Assembly (NCBI GenBank): GCA_963713695.1
Contig: CAVQMU010000001.1
Coordinates: 62,001-126,000 of the forward strand
Source: Rhodoblastus sp963713695
Lineage (GTDB): Bacteria; Pseudomonadota; Alphaproteobacteria; Rhizobiales; Beijerinckiaceae
Direction: 5' to 3'
Length of the DNA: 64,000 nt
Notes under the pieces: generated by a model
What the model saw: the letters and a program-made list of their open reading frames with translations, nothing else
What the model was told of the DNA's origin: nothing
Databases searched by the model: none
Shown: positions 34,763 to 43,709 of the stretch, in pieces
How positions within the stretch are numbered: position 1 is the first letter of the stretch
How the letters are laid out: each line of letters starts with the position of its first letter
Program-made: the position numbers and the translations under genes

Positions 34763-36581
34763 TCATGACGCGGCCTGTGCAATGGCGTCGAGGAAAACCT
34801 CCCCGTAAAGCGCGGCCTTCCGCTCGCCGACGCCGTGGATGCCTCGAAGCTCGTTCAAGGTCGCGGGGCGCTTTTCCGCCATTTCCAGCAGGGACCGGTC
34901 GGCGAAGACCATGTAGGCGGCCAGGCCCTGGTCCTTGGCGAGTTCGCGCCGCAGTTTTCGCAGGGCCTCGAAGACGGTCGCTTGCGCCGAATCGGTCTCG
35001 ACGTTTTCGCGCGCCGCCGAACGCGCGGATTTCTTCGCCGTTTTTTCGCGCGGCGGATCGGCGCGCAGCACGAAGGCTTCGCGCCCCAAAAGGATCGCCT
35101 CGCCTTTTTCGGTCAAGGCGAAGCCGCCATGCTCGAGGCTGGCCGTGCGCAGGGCGCCGGCGGCGAAAAGCTGGCGCAAGGTCGAGCCCCACTGGCTCCG
35201 CCCCTCGCCGGCGCCGACGCCAAAGGTCTTCAGTTCGTGATGGCCGTTTTGCCGCAGCGCCTCGCTGTCGGCGCCGACGAGCAGGTCGCAGAGGTAGCCG
35301 GCGCCAAATCTTTGTCCCGTGCGATAGACCGCCGAAAGCACCTTTTGCGCCTCGACCGAGCCGTCGCGCAGCGCGACTTTCCCGAGGCAGATGTCGCAGC
35401 TTCCGCAAGGCGGGGCGTCTTCGTTGAAATAGGCGAGCAGGATTTTCCGCCGGCATGAGGAAGCTTCGCAGAGCGAGGACAGCGCGGAAAAACGCTGGTG
35501 CTCGAAACGCCTGCGCTCGTCCTCCAGCGGCTTTTCATCGATCTGGCGGCGGCGCAGCGCCATGTCCTCGATGCCGTAGAGGGTGAAGGCGTCGGCAGGC
35601 AGGCCGTCGCGGCCGGCGCGGCCGATTTCCTGGTAATAGGCCTCGATCGAGGAGGGCATGTCCGCGTGGGCGACAAAGCGCACGTCAGGCTTGTTCACCC
35701 CCATGCCGAAGGCGACGGTGGCGAAGGCTACAATGCCGTCCTCGCGCAAAAAACGATCCTGGTTGGCGTTGCGCCTGAATTGGTCGAGGCCCGGCGTGAT
35801 AGGCCACGGTCTCAAAACCTTTGGTTCGGAAAAAAATTCGGCGAGACGCTCGGTTCCCGCGCGCGAAGCGCAATAGACAATGCCGCTCTGGCCTCGCCGG
35901 GGGGCGAGAAAACCTTCGAGCTGCCGGCGCGGCTGGTCCTTGGCGGCAAAAGACAGCGAAATATTGGGGCGGTCGAAGGAATGGACGAAGACCCGGGGTT
36001 TTCTGTCGAACAGGCGCTCGGCGATTTCCGCGCGCGTCGCGCGGTCCGCCGTCGCGGTGAAGGCGATGACCTGGATGGAGCCGAGCTTTTCAACGCCCTC
36101 GCCGAATCATCCGATATTCCGGGCGGAAGTCATGGCCCCATTCGCAGATGCAATGGGCCTCGTCCACCGCCACGCGCCGGACGTTGGCGTTTGACAAGGC
36201 GTCGACCAGCCCGCCCATCGCGAGACGTTCGGGCGAAAGGAACAGGAGTTTCAGTTCGCCGGAGCGGATTTGCGCCCAGGTCTCGCCGGCCTCCGCCTCG
36301 CTGGTCTGCGAATTGAGCGTCGCCGCAGCGAGGCCGAGAGCCTGCATCTGGCCGACCTGGTCGCGCATCAGGGCGATCAGCGGCGAGATGACGAGGGTCA
36401 GTCCTTCGCCGAGCAGGGCCGGCAATTGATAGCAGAGGCTCTTTCCGCTGCCGGTCGGCATGACCGCCAGAACCGGCTCGCCCGACAGCACAGCCTCGAC
36501 GATTTCCTGCTGTCCCGGCCTGAAGTCGTCGAAACCGAACACTTTTTTCAGCAGGCGTCGTGCGCTTGCGATCTCGCTCAT
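34763..36581 (-). CDS. recQ: ATP-dependent DNA helicase RecQ, frameshifted
   Basis: The helicase domain starts with FGFDDFRPGQQEIVEAVLSG. Walker A is MPTGSGKSLCYQLPAL, motif II VDEAHCICEWGHDFRPEY, and motif VI is within YYQEIGRAGRDGLPADAFTL. The zinc region has CEASSCRRK and CGSCDICLGK, and a C-terminal HRDC domain (LAKDQGLAAYMVFADRSLLE) follows. At least three indels interrupt it: an extra base near 36110, one near 35818-35835 and an extra base near 35790. Corrected length is about 605 residues. The start overlaps the likely recF stop (ATGA). Confidence 0.92.
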
Positions 36582-37765
36582 GTTTGCCGTCCCTTCGCTT
36601 TCCACGAGGACGACCCGGCCGTTCGAGACCGCGAAAATGTCGGCGCGGCCGCGAAGGTCGTCGAACAAGGCGATATCGGCGCCGGTCATCCAGACTTGTC
36701 CGCCGATCGCGCGCAGGGAGTCGAACAAGGCCGCGCGTCGCGCGGGATCGAAATGGGCGGCTATCTCGTCGAGCAGCACCAGCGGCGCCATGCCGCTCAT
36801 CGACGCGACGAGCCGCGCATGGGCCAGCACGAGGCCGACCAGCAGCGCCTTCTGCTCGCCGGTCGACGCGCGTCGCGCCTCGCATTGCTTGGGGCCGTGG
36901 AGGACGGAGAGATCGCTGGCCTGCGGGCCGACCAGCGTGCGCCCGGCGGCGGCGTCCCGGCTGCTGATTGTCGCGCAGGATCGCCCGATACATGTCTTCG
37001 GCCTCCAGCGCCGGTCTTTCCGCGATCAGCCGGTCGATCTCGCCGTCCAACTGCGATTTCCGCCCAGGGAAAGGGCGAGGCGTCGTCGCGGCCGGCGGCG
37101 ATCAGGGCGGCGAGCCGCTCCACCGTCTCCCGCCGCGCCGCAGTGACGGCCATGGCGAGTTCGGCAATTTCGCGCTCGGCGGCGTCGAGCCAGATTTTCT
37201 CGCCGCGCCGCTCCTCCAGCAGTCGGTTGCGGTTGCGCAGGGCGCGCTCCATCGCATTGACGCGGGCGCCATGCTCGCTGTCCACAGCCAGCACGAGCCG
37301 GTCGAGAAAGCGCCGCCTGTCGCCGGCCGGTCCCGTGAACAGCCCGTCCATGGAGGGGGTCAGCCAGACGATGCGGACATGGTCGGCGAAGGCGCGCGGC
37401 GAGGAGATCGGCTCGCGGTCGAGGCGGAATTTTCGTTGCGGCGCGCCCTCGCTGAGTTCGAGGCCGGTCCCGAGCTGCAACGGGCCGCCCTCTTCGCCCC
37501 GCAGTTCCAGCGAAACGGCGAAGCCTCCGCAACCGCCCTCGCGCGCCATTTCCTGGAGATCGGAGCGGCGCAGGCCCCGCCCAGGCGTGAACAGCGACAG
37601 CGCCTCGAGGAGATTGGTCTTGCCCGCGCCATTGTCGCCAGCCAGCGCCACCATGGCCGAGGCCGCGCGCAGGTCGAGCGAGGCGTATGAGCGGAAATCT
37701 TTCAGCGTCACGCGGAAAATTTTCGGGGCGCGGCGTGGAGAATCGCTGGCGGCGGGGAGGTTCAT
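36578..37765 (-). CDS. recF: DNA replication and repair protein RecF, frameshifted
   Basis: RecF is an SMC-like ATPase that works with RecO and RecR at gaps. The N-terminus shows LKDFRSYASLDL and the Walker A ALAGDNGAGKTNLLEALSLF, followed by RRFLDRLVLAVDSEHGARV. The C-terminal part has the signature ARRASTGEQKALLVGLVLAH and PLVLLDEIAAHFDPARRAAL. Indels near 37060 and 36960, and probably one near the end, break the frame. The net length is a multiple of three if the stop is the TGA overlapping the recQ start, which I adopt. About 395 residues. Confidence 0.9.
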
Positions 37766-37950
37766 CCGCCGCTTTTAGCTTGCGCGGGCAGGAGCCGCCA
37801 GATCAAGTCGCGGCAATTCGCGCCGCGATCGCCTTGCGACAATTGACCGCGCTGCAAAACGCGAAAAATCTGTTTCACTGGCGACGGCCCAGCAAATCAG
37901 CATGCCTATAAACCAGGCAGATGCGATGTCGGGGCCAGCTGGAGGCGATC

Positions 37951-38142
37951 ATGACCTTTGCCGGCGAAAAAATTGAAAACCTCACCGCTCCCTCGGGAGA
38001 CACCCTCATCGTAGCGGAAAAAATGCCCTGTGCAGGGCCGCATGCGCGGCCTGAACTCACCAATTTTGACGCTTGCCCGGGGGCGGGCGCCTTGCCGTCC
38101 GAGCAGGAAATGACCGGGGAAGCCGACCCCGGCGCCGGCTGA
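37951..38142 (+). CDS. Small hypothetical protein
   Basis: A possible 63-residue protein (MTFAGEKIENLTAPSGDTLI, acidic and proline-rich C-terminus). The only support is a GGAGG sequence five bases before the ATG and a position between recF and rpmJ. No family, hydrophobic segment or motif is recognised, and codon use does not settle it. Confidence 0.3.
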   Translation: MTFAGEKIENLTAPSGDTLIVAEKMPCAGPHARPELTNFDACPGAGALPSEQEMTGEADPGAG

Positions 38143-38224
38143 TTTCGTCAGAAAACGTCATGAGGGCTTGCTTGCGGCGCGCAAATCGGGCATAGGACCG
38201 GCTCGATTTTCCGGCTGAGGGAGC

Positions 38225-38247
38225 ACCCCGGCCAATTCCTCCGGGGT
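38225..38247 (+). promoter_or_regulatory. Hairpin directly upstream of the rpmJ start
   Basis: ACCCCGG and CCGGGGT pair around a nine-base loop, ending four bases before the rpmJ ATG. The GGGG in the 3' arm is the only purine-rich stretch that could serve as ribosome site, so the hairpin may regulate translation. Confidence 0.4.
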
Positions 38248-38251
38248 AGTC

Positions 38252-38377
38252 ATGAAAGTCCGCAACTCTCTCAAGTCGCTGCGCGGTCGTCACCGCGACA
38301 ACCAGCTCGTGCGCCGCAAGGGCCGCGTCTACATCATCAACAAGACGCAGAAGCGCTTCAAGGCTCGCCAGGGCTGA
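38252..38377 (+). CDS. rpmJ: 50S ribosomal protein L36
   Basis: The 41-residue bL36 protein: MKVRNSLKSLRGRHRDNQLV, RRKGRVYIINKTQKRFKARQ and a final Gly. It is the zinc-free form lacking the four Cys/His ligands, as is usual in Alphaproteobacteria. It is a single gene followed by a strong intrinsic terminator. The start is fixed by family length. Confidence 0.95.
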   Translation: MKVRNSLKSLRGRHRDNQLVRRKGRVYIINKTQKRFKARQG

Positions 38378-38421
38378 ACTGCGTCACCGCAGGGGCCTCT
38401 TCTCCAAAGGCCTGACGATTC

Positions 38422-38450
38422 AAAACCCCGGCCTCGCCGGGGTTTTCTCG
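38422..38450 (+). terminator. Intrinsic terminator after rpmJ
   Basis: An 11-bp perfect stem (AAAACCCCGGC and GCCGGGGTTTT, loop CTC) ends in four U residues, 44 bases after the rpmJ stop. Confidence 0.85.
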
Positions 38451-38474
38451 TTCGACACGTGCTAATCTGGCTGC

Positions 38475-38930
38475 ATGCTGCGGGATGCCTCCGGATTGCA
38501 AAGATTCCTCGACGCGCAGGCCGGCGTGATCGACGCCGTGCGGCAGGAATTGCGCGCGGGGCGAAAGACGAGTCACTGGATGTGGTTCGTCTTTCCGCAG
38601 CTCGCGGGCCTCGGCGTCTCGCCCACGGCCGCGTTCTACGCGCTGCGCTCGCTCGACGAAGCGCGGGACTTTCTAGCCCATCCCGTCCTCGGCGCGCGTC
38701 TCAGGGAATGCGCTGGCGTCGTCAACGCCTTGGATGGAGGCGATCTCCGCGCAATTTTTGGTGATCCTGACCGGCTGAAATTTCGCTCCTGCATGACCTT
38801 GTTCGCCCTGGCCGCTCCGGAAGAAGGCGTTTTCGTCGAGGCCCTGCGCAAATATTGCGGCGGGGAGGGCGATCCGCGCACCATCGCCCTTCTCCAGGAC
38901 ACGCTGGCGGATCGGCAGAATTCTGATTAA
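38475..38930 (+). CDS. DUF1810 family protein
   Basis: A 151-residue protein matching DUF1810: GLQRFLDAQAGVIDAVRQEL, then SHWMWFVFPQLAGLGVSPTA, FYALRSLDEARDFLAHPVLG and FRSCMTLFALAAPEEGVFVE. Members are small soluble proteins, sometimes fused to NADAR domains; function unknown. The gene follows rpmJ's terminator, so it has its own promoter. The downstream TPR gene begins eight bases after its stop. Confidence 0.9.
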   Translation: MLRDASGLQRFLDAQAGVIDAVRQELRAGRKTSHWMWFVFPQLAGLGVSPTAAFYALRSLDEARDFLAHPVLGARLRECAGVVNALDGGDLRAIFGDPDRLKFRSCMTLFALAAPEEGVFVEALRKYCGGEGDPRTIALLQDTLADRQNSD

Positions 38931-38938
38931 ATCAGATC

Positions 38939-39532
38939 ATGCGCAGATTTTGCCTCGCCTTTTCGCTCGTTGCCGGACTCGCCTTGACCCCGGAGGCCGT
39001 CGCCGCCGAAACCCATGCGCCTGCGCCGCTCGCTGCGGACGCCCAGACGCGGACCAAGGTCTTCAACGATCTCTTCGCACAATTGCGCGCCGCCCCGGAC
39101 GCTTTCGCCGCCGGCCATCTCCGCGCCCTGATCGAGCGGGTCTGGGCCCATTCCGGCTCGCCCACCGCCGATCTCCTGATGAACAGGGCCGAAAGCGCCC
39201 TGAAGGCCCAGAACAACGCACAGGCTTCGGTCCTGCTCGACCGGATTGTCAGCCTTTATCCGGATTGGTCGCAGGCCTGGCGGCGCCGGGCGCAGTCGGC
39301 GCTGGCGCTTGGCGACGAAGAAGGCGCCATGCTCGACTTGAGCCGCGCGTTGCAGGCCGAGCCGCGCGATTTCCTGGCCATGCTGCAATTGGCCGAACTG
39401 ATGCGCGGGCAGCACAAGGACGCGCCGGCGCTCGACCTGATGCGCCGGGCGCTGGCGGTCGATCCGAAGAACGAGACCCTTCGCGACGACGTCGAGAAAT
39501 TGCGCCTTCAGGTCGAGGGCCGCGACATCTGA
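38939..39532 (+). CDS. Exported tetratricopeptide-repeat protein
   Basis: A 197-residue protein with a signal peptide (RRFCLAFSLVAGLALTPEAV, cleavage near AVAAE). About three TPR units follow from residue 55: TADLLMNRAESALKAQNNAQ, WSQAWRRRAQSALALGDEEG and PALDLMRRALAVDPKNETLR. Such proteins are periplasmic scaffolds; this short form beside yejA is common in Rhizobiales. It lies directly after the DUF1810 gene and may be co-transcribed with it. The partner is unknown. Confidence 0.85.
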   Translation: MRRFCLAFSLVAGLALTPEAVAAETHAPAPLAADAQTRTKVFNDLFAQLRAAPDAFAAGHLRALIERVWAHSGSPTADLLMNRAESALKAQNNAQASVLLDRIVSLYPDWSQAWRRRAQSALALGDEEGAMLDLSRALQAEPRDFLAMLQLAELMRGQHKDAPALDLMRRALAVDPKNETLRDDVEKLRLQVEGRDI

Positions 39533-39634
39533 CAACGAACTTTACGGCGCTTTGCCGCGTTCTCTCGTGACGCCCTAGCCATGCCCGGCAAAACCGACAT
39601 AATGGCCGGCGAATCCCGCTCCTGCCGAGGACGA

Positions 39635-41512
39635 ATGCGCCCCATCGAAAAGCTCCAGCTCACCCGCCGCAAGCTTCTGCTGTCGACAAAGGCGGCGCTT
39701 ATTTCCGCCGGCGCCTTGCCGCTGCTGCGGCTTTCCGCTTTAGCCGACGCCGAAAAAGGCTGGCGCAAGACCTATGGCCTGTCGTCCTTCGGCGAGCTGA
39801 ACCTGCCAGAAAATTTCGCCAGTTTCCCCTATGTGCGTCCCGACGCGCCCAAGGGCGGCCAACTGATCGAGGAGGCGGTGGCGACCTCCTATGATTCGCT
39901 CAATGGACTCATCCTCTCCGGCAATCCGGCCATTGGCCTCGGCATCATCAACGACAGCCTGATGGCGGGCAGTCTCGACGAGGACAACGCCCTCTACGGC
40001 CTGATCGCTCATGCGGTCGAAGTTTCCGACGACAAGAAGCAATATCGCTTCCACCTCCGGCGTGAGGCGCGATTCCACGATCATTCGCCTCTCACCGCCG
40101 GGGACGTGGTGTTTTCATTGAACACCTTGCGCGAAAAAGGGCATCCGATCATCCGGCAGCTGCTGCGCGATCTCGAAAGCGCCAAGGCCGAGGCGGACGA
40201 CATCGTCCTCGTCACGTTGCGCGAGGGGTTTGGACGCGACTCCATCCTCAACATCGCCGGACAGCCGGTGCTGTCGTCCGCCTATTACGCCACCCATCCC
40301 TTTGACCACGCGGGCATGGAGCCGCCGCTCGGCTCCGGCGCCTACAAGATCGGCGCTTACGAGCAGGGCCGCTACATCGCTTACGAGCGCGTGCCCGACT
40401 ATTGGGCCAAGGACTTGCCGGTCAATGTCGGCCAGAACAATTTCGAGGTGATCCGCTACGAATATTTCGGCGAGCGCGCCGTGGGCTTCCAGGCCTTCAA
40501 GTCGGGCGCGGTCAATCTCCATGAAAGCTCGACGGCGTCCGAATGGGCGACAGGCTATGATTTTCCCGCGGTGCGCGACGGCCGCGTCACGAAGATGGAA
40601 ATCCCCGACCGCCGCAGTCCCGGCTTCCAGGGCTTCTTTTTCAACACGCGCCGGAAGGTCTTCAAGGACCCGCGCATTCGCGAGGCCCTGGGCTGCTGCC
40701 TCGATTTCGAATGGTCGAACCGCAACCTGTTCTACGGCGCCTACAAGCGCGCCCACAGCTTTTTCGAAAACACCGACATGAGCGCGGAGGGCCTGCCGTC
40801 GCCCGAGGAACTCGCCCTGCTCGAGCCGCTGCGCTCCAAAATCCCGGCGGAGGTTTTCGGCCAGCCTTTCGTCCCGCCGACCTCCGACGGCTCCGGCCAG
40901 GACCGGGCGCTGCTGCAGCGCGCCAATGGGTTGCTCAAGGACGCAGGTTGCCAGCGGCAGGGCGCGAGCCTGCTGCTGCCCGACGGCTCGCCCTTCACAT
41001 TCGAGGTGCTGGAATTCTCCAACGCCTTCGACAAGGTTGTCGAGCCCATGTTCAAGAACATGCGGCTGCTCGGCATCGAGCCGCGGCTGCGCGTTGTCGA
41101 TTCCGCGCAATACAAGCAGCGCATCGACGCTTTCGATTTCGACATGGTGACCGACCGCAAAATGATCGGCGGCGTGCCCGGCGACGAATTGCTCGCCTAT
41201 TTCGGCTCGAAAGCCGGGGAGACCAATGGCGGCCTCAATCTCGCGGGCGTCAATGACCCCGCCGTGGACGCGCTGGTCGACAAGGCGCTCAACGCCAGGT
41301 CGCGCGCCGAGCTCGTCTTCATCTGCCGCGCTCTCGACCGCGTCTTGCGCGCGGGCAGGTACTGGATACCCAACTGGTTCTCGCCCAATCGCCGCGTCGC
41401 CGCCTGGGACGATTTCGGCCATCCCGACCATTATCCCAAGCTCGATCTCGGCATCGGCTCGATCTGGTGGTGGGACGCGGAAAAAGCCGCCGCCACGAAG
41501 GCCAAGAGCTGA
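39635..41512 (+). CDS. yejA: ABC transporter substrate-binding protein YejA-like (peptide/microcin C import)
   Basis: A 625-residue SBP_bac_5 family protein. The N-terminus has an Arg-Arg pair (QLTRRKLLLSTKAALISAGA) suggestive of a Tat or Sec signal. Family segments include DNALYGLIAHAVEVSDDKKQ, FHLRREARFHDHSPLTAGDV, GSGAYKIGAYEQGRYIAYER, RRSPGFQGFFFNTRRKVFKD and YWIPNWFSPNRRVAAWDDFG, the last typical of YejA. It is the periplasmic binder of the YejABEF importer for peptides, including microcin C-like compounds. The ATG at 39635 is preferred; earlier in-frame ATGs at 39581 and 39602 exist. The stop overlaps yejB. Confidence 0.93.
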   Translation: MRPIEKLQLTRRKLLLSTKAALISAGALPLLRLSALADAEKGWRKTYGLSSFGELNLPENFASFPYVRPDAPKGGQLIEEAVATSYDSLNGLILSGNPAIGLGIINDSLMAGSLDEDNALYGLIAHAVEVSDDKKQYRFHLRREARFHDHSPLTAGDVVFSLNTLREKGHPIIRQLLRDLESAKAEADDIVLVTLREGFGRDSILNIAGQPVLSSAYYATHPFDHAGMEPPLGSGAYKIGAYEQGRYIAYERVPDYWAKDLPVNVGQNNFEVIRYEYFGERAVGFQAFKSGAVNLHESSTASEWATGYDFPAVRDGRVTKMEIPDRRSPGFQGFFFNTRRKVFKDPRIREALGCCLDFEWSNRNLFYGAYKRAHSFFENTDMSAEGLPSPEELALLEPLRSKIPAEVFGQPFVPPTSDGSGQDRALLQRANGLLKDAGCQRQGASLLLPDGSPFTFEVLEFSNAFDKVVEPMFKNMRLLGIEPRLRVVDSAQYKQRIDAFDFDMVTDRKMIGGVPGDELLAYFGSKAGETNGGLNLAGVNDPAVDALVDKALNARSRAELVFICRALDRVLRAGRYWIPNWFSPNRRVAAWDDFGHPDHYPKLDLGIGSIWWWDAEKAAATKAKS

Positions 41513-42612
41513 TGCTGTTCTATATCGCGCGGCGCATCCTGCTGATGATTCCCACGCTGTTCGGGATTTTGGCCTTGTCCTTCCTGATCGTGCAATTCGC
41601 GCCGGGCGGTCCGGTCGAGCGGGTGCTGGCGCAGATGCAGGGCCAGGATTCCGGCGCGACGTCGCGCTTCGGCGGCGGCGCCAGCACGATCGCGGGACAG
41701 CAGGGCGCGGCCGCCGCGCAATTTTCCGGCAAATATCGCGGCGCCCAGGGGCTCGATCCCAAATTCATCGCCGAGCTCGAAAAACAATTCGGCTTCGACA
41801 AGCCGCCGCTCGAACGATTCTGGCTGATGATCCGCAATTACGCGGTCTTCAACTTCGGTCATTCCTATTTTCGCGACGAGCCGGTGCTCCAGCTGATCAA
41901 GGAAAAGCTGCCGGTGTCGATGTCGCTCGGCTTGTGGATGACGTTCCTGTCCTACGTGATTTCCATACCGCTCGGCATAGCCAAGGCTCGGCGCGAGGGC
42001 GAGGCTTTCGACGTGGCGACGTCCGCGGTCATCATCGTCGGCTACGCCATTCCGAGCTTCCTCTTCGCCATCCTGCTGATCGTGCTGTTTTCCGGCGGCT
42101 CGTTCTGGCAGATTTTTCCGCTGCGCGGCCTCACATCCGACGATTTCGCCCAGCTTTCGCTCATCGGCAAGATCAAGGATTACCTCTGGCACATCGTCCT
42201 GCCGGTATCAGCGCTGACGCTCGGAGCCTTCGCCACCACGACCTTTCTCACCCGCAACGCCTTCATCGACGAAATCCGCAAGCAATATGTCATGACCGCG
42301 CGGATGAAGGGCCTGACCGAGCGCAAGGTGCTCTACGGTCACGTGTTTCGAAACGCGATGCTGATCGTCATCGCCGGCTTTCCCGGCGCTTTCATATCCG
42401 CCTTTTTCGCGGGGGCGTTGCTGATCGAGACCATTTTCTCGCTCGACGGCCTCGGGCTCCTGTCTTTTGAATCGACGCTCAATCGCGACTATCCCGTGGT
42501 TTTCGCCAATCTCTATATTTTCGCGCTGATGGGCCTCGCCATCAATCTCGTCTCCGACCTTACCTATGCCTGGATCGATCCGCGCATCGATTTCGAGACG
42601 CGGGAGGTCTGA
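41512..42612 (+). CDS. yejB: Peptide ABC transporter permease YejB
   Basis: A 366-residue inner-membrane permease. FYIARRILLMIPTLFGILAL starts the first of six predicted helices; the long loop after it (QFAPGGPVERVLAQMQGQ) is typical of YejB. The permease EAA-type loop is DEIRKQYVMTARMKGLTERK. The start codon overlaps the yejA stop (TGATG) and the stop overlaps yejE, so yejABEF form one operon. Intact frame. Confidence 0.94.
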   Translation: MLFYIARRILLMIPTLFGILALSFLIVQFAPGGPVERVLAQMQGQDSGATSRFGGGASTIAGQQGAAAAQFSGKYRGAQGLDPKFIAELEKQFGFDKPPLERFWLMIRNYAVFNFGHSYFRDEPVLQLIKEKLPVSMSLGLWMTFLSYVISIPLGIAKARREGEAFDVATSAVIIVGYAIPSFLFAILLIVLFSGGSFWQIFPLRGLTSDDFAQLSLIGKIKDYLWHIVLPVSALTLGAFATTTFLTRNAFIDEIRKQYVMTARMKGLTERKVLYGHVFRNAMLIVIAGFPGAFISAFFAGALLIETIFSLDGLGLLSFESTLNRDYPVVFANLYIFALMGLAINLVSDLTYAWIDPRIDFETREV

Positions 42613-43709
42613 TGTTCGCACTGAGGCCGATCAGCCGCCGGCGTCTCGACGCTTTCATTCGCAACCGGCGTGGCTTCTACGCCTTCTGGCTTTTCATCAT
42701 CGCCTTCTTCGCTTCGCTTGGCGCGGAGCTGATCGCCAATGATCGGCCGATCATCGCCTCCTACAAAGGCGAAATCCTCTTCCCGATCCTGAAAGACTAC
42801 CCCGAGGACAAGTTCGGCGGCTTTCTCGCCGAAACCGACTATCGCGATCCCTTCATCTTCCATGAGATCGAGGCGCATGGCTGGATGATCTGGCCGCCCG
42901 TGCGCTATTCCTTCGATACCCGCAATCTCTCGCCGCCGACCGCTGCTCCCTCGCCGCCGACCTGGAGCCTCACCGACGCACAATGCGCGCAGGGCAAGAC
43001 CTTCGATGGACAGCCGGCGAAATCCTGCCGCGACATCGAATGGAACTGGCTCGGCACCGACGACCAAAGCCGCGACGTGGTCGCCCGCGTCATTTACGGC
43101 TTCCGCATTTCCGTGCTGTTCGGCCTGCTGCTCGCGGGCATATCCTCCGTCGTCGGCATCGCCGCGGGGGCCGTCCAGGGCTATTTCGGCGGCTGGACGG
43201 ATTTGCTGTTCCAGCGGTTCATCGAGATCTGGTCGTCGCTGCCGAGCCTCTATCTCCTCATCATCCTCTCGGCGATCATCACGCCGAGCTTCTTCGTGCT
43301 GCTCGGCATCCTCCTGGCCTTTTCCTGGGTCAGCCTCGTCCATGTCGTCCGCGCCGAATTTTTACGCGCGAGGAATTTCGATTATGTCCGCGCCGCGCGG
43401 GCGCTGGGACTGTCCGACCGGAAAATCATGGCGCGGCATGTGCTGCCTAACGCCATGGTGGCGACGTTGACCTTCCTGCCCTTCATCTTGAACTCCTCGA
43501 TCACGACGCTGACCTCGCTCGACTTCCTCGGCTTCGGCCTGCCGCCCGGCTCACCCTCGCTCGGGGAATTGCTGTTGCAGGGGAAGTCGAACCTCGAGGC
43601 GCCATGGCTGGGCCTTTCGGGCTTCGCCGTCATCGCCGTCACGCTCTCCCTGCTTGTCTTCATCGGCGAGGCCCTGCGCGACGCCTTCGATCCCCGGAAG
43701 GGCTTTTGA
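42612..43709 (+). CDS. yejE: Peptide ABC transporter permease YejE
   Basis: The second, 365-residue permease. The N-terminus (SRRRLDAFIRNRRGFYAFWL) leads into a first helix. A long periplasmic region has HGWMIWPPVRYSFDT and WNWLGTDDQSRDVVARVIYG. The EAA loop is NFDYVRAARALGLSDRKIMA followed by RHVLPNAMVATLTFLP. Overlaps with yejB and yejF by single bases indicate coupled translation. Confidence 0.94.
   Translation: MFALRPISRRRLDAFIRNRRGFYAFWLFIIAFFASLGAELIANDRPIIASYKGEILFPILKDYPEDKFGGFLAETDYRDPFIFHEIEAHGWMIWPPVRYSFDTRNLSPPTAAPSPPTWSLTDAQCAQGKTFDGQPAKSCRDIEWNWLGTDDQSRDVVARVIYGFRISVLFGLLLAGISSVVGIAAGAVQGYFGGWTDLLFQRFIEIWSSLPSLYLLIILSAIITPSFFVLLGILLAFSWVSLVHVVRAEFLRARNFDYVRAARALGLSDRKIMARHVLPNAMVATLTFLPFILNSSITTLTSLDFLGFGLPPGSPSLGELLLQGKSNLEAPWLGLSGFAVIAVTLSLLVFIGEALRDAFDPRKGF

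Noticed and set aside
40115..41431. A 438-codon open frame antisense to yejA
   Set aside because: Shadow of the real gene; composition is Arg/Ala/Gly-rich with no recognisable domain.
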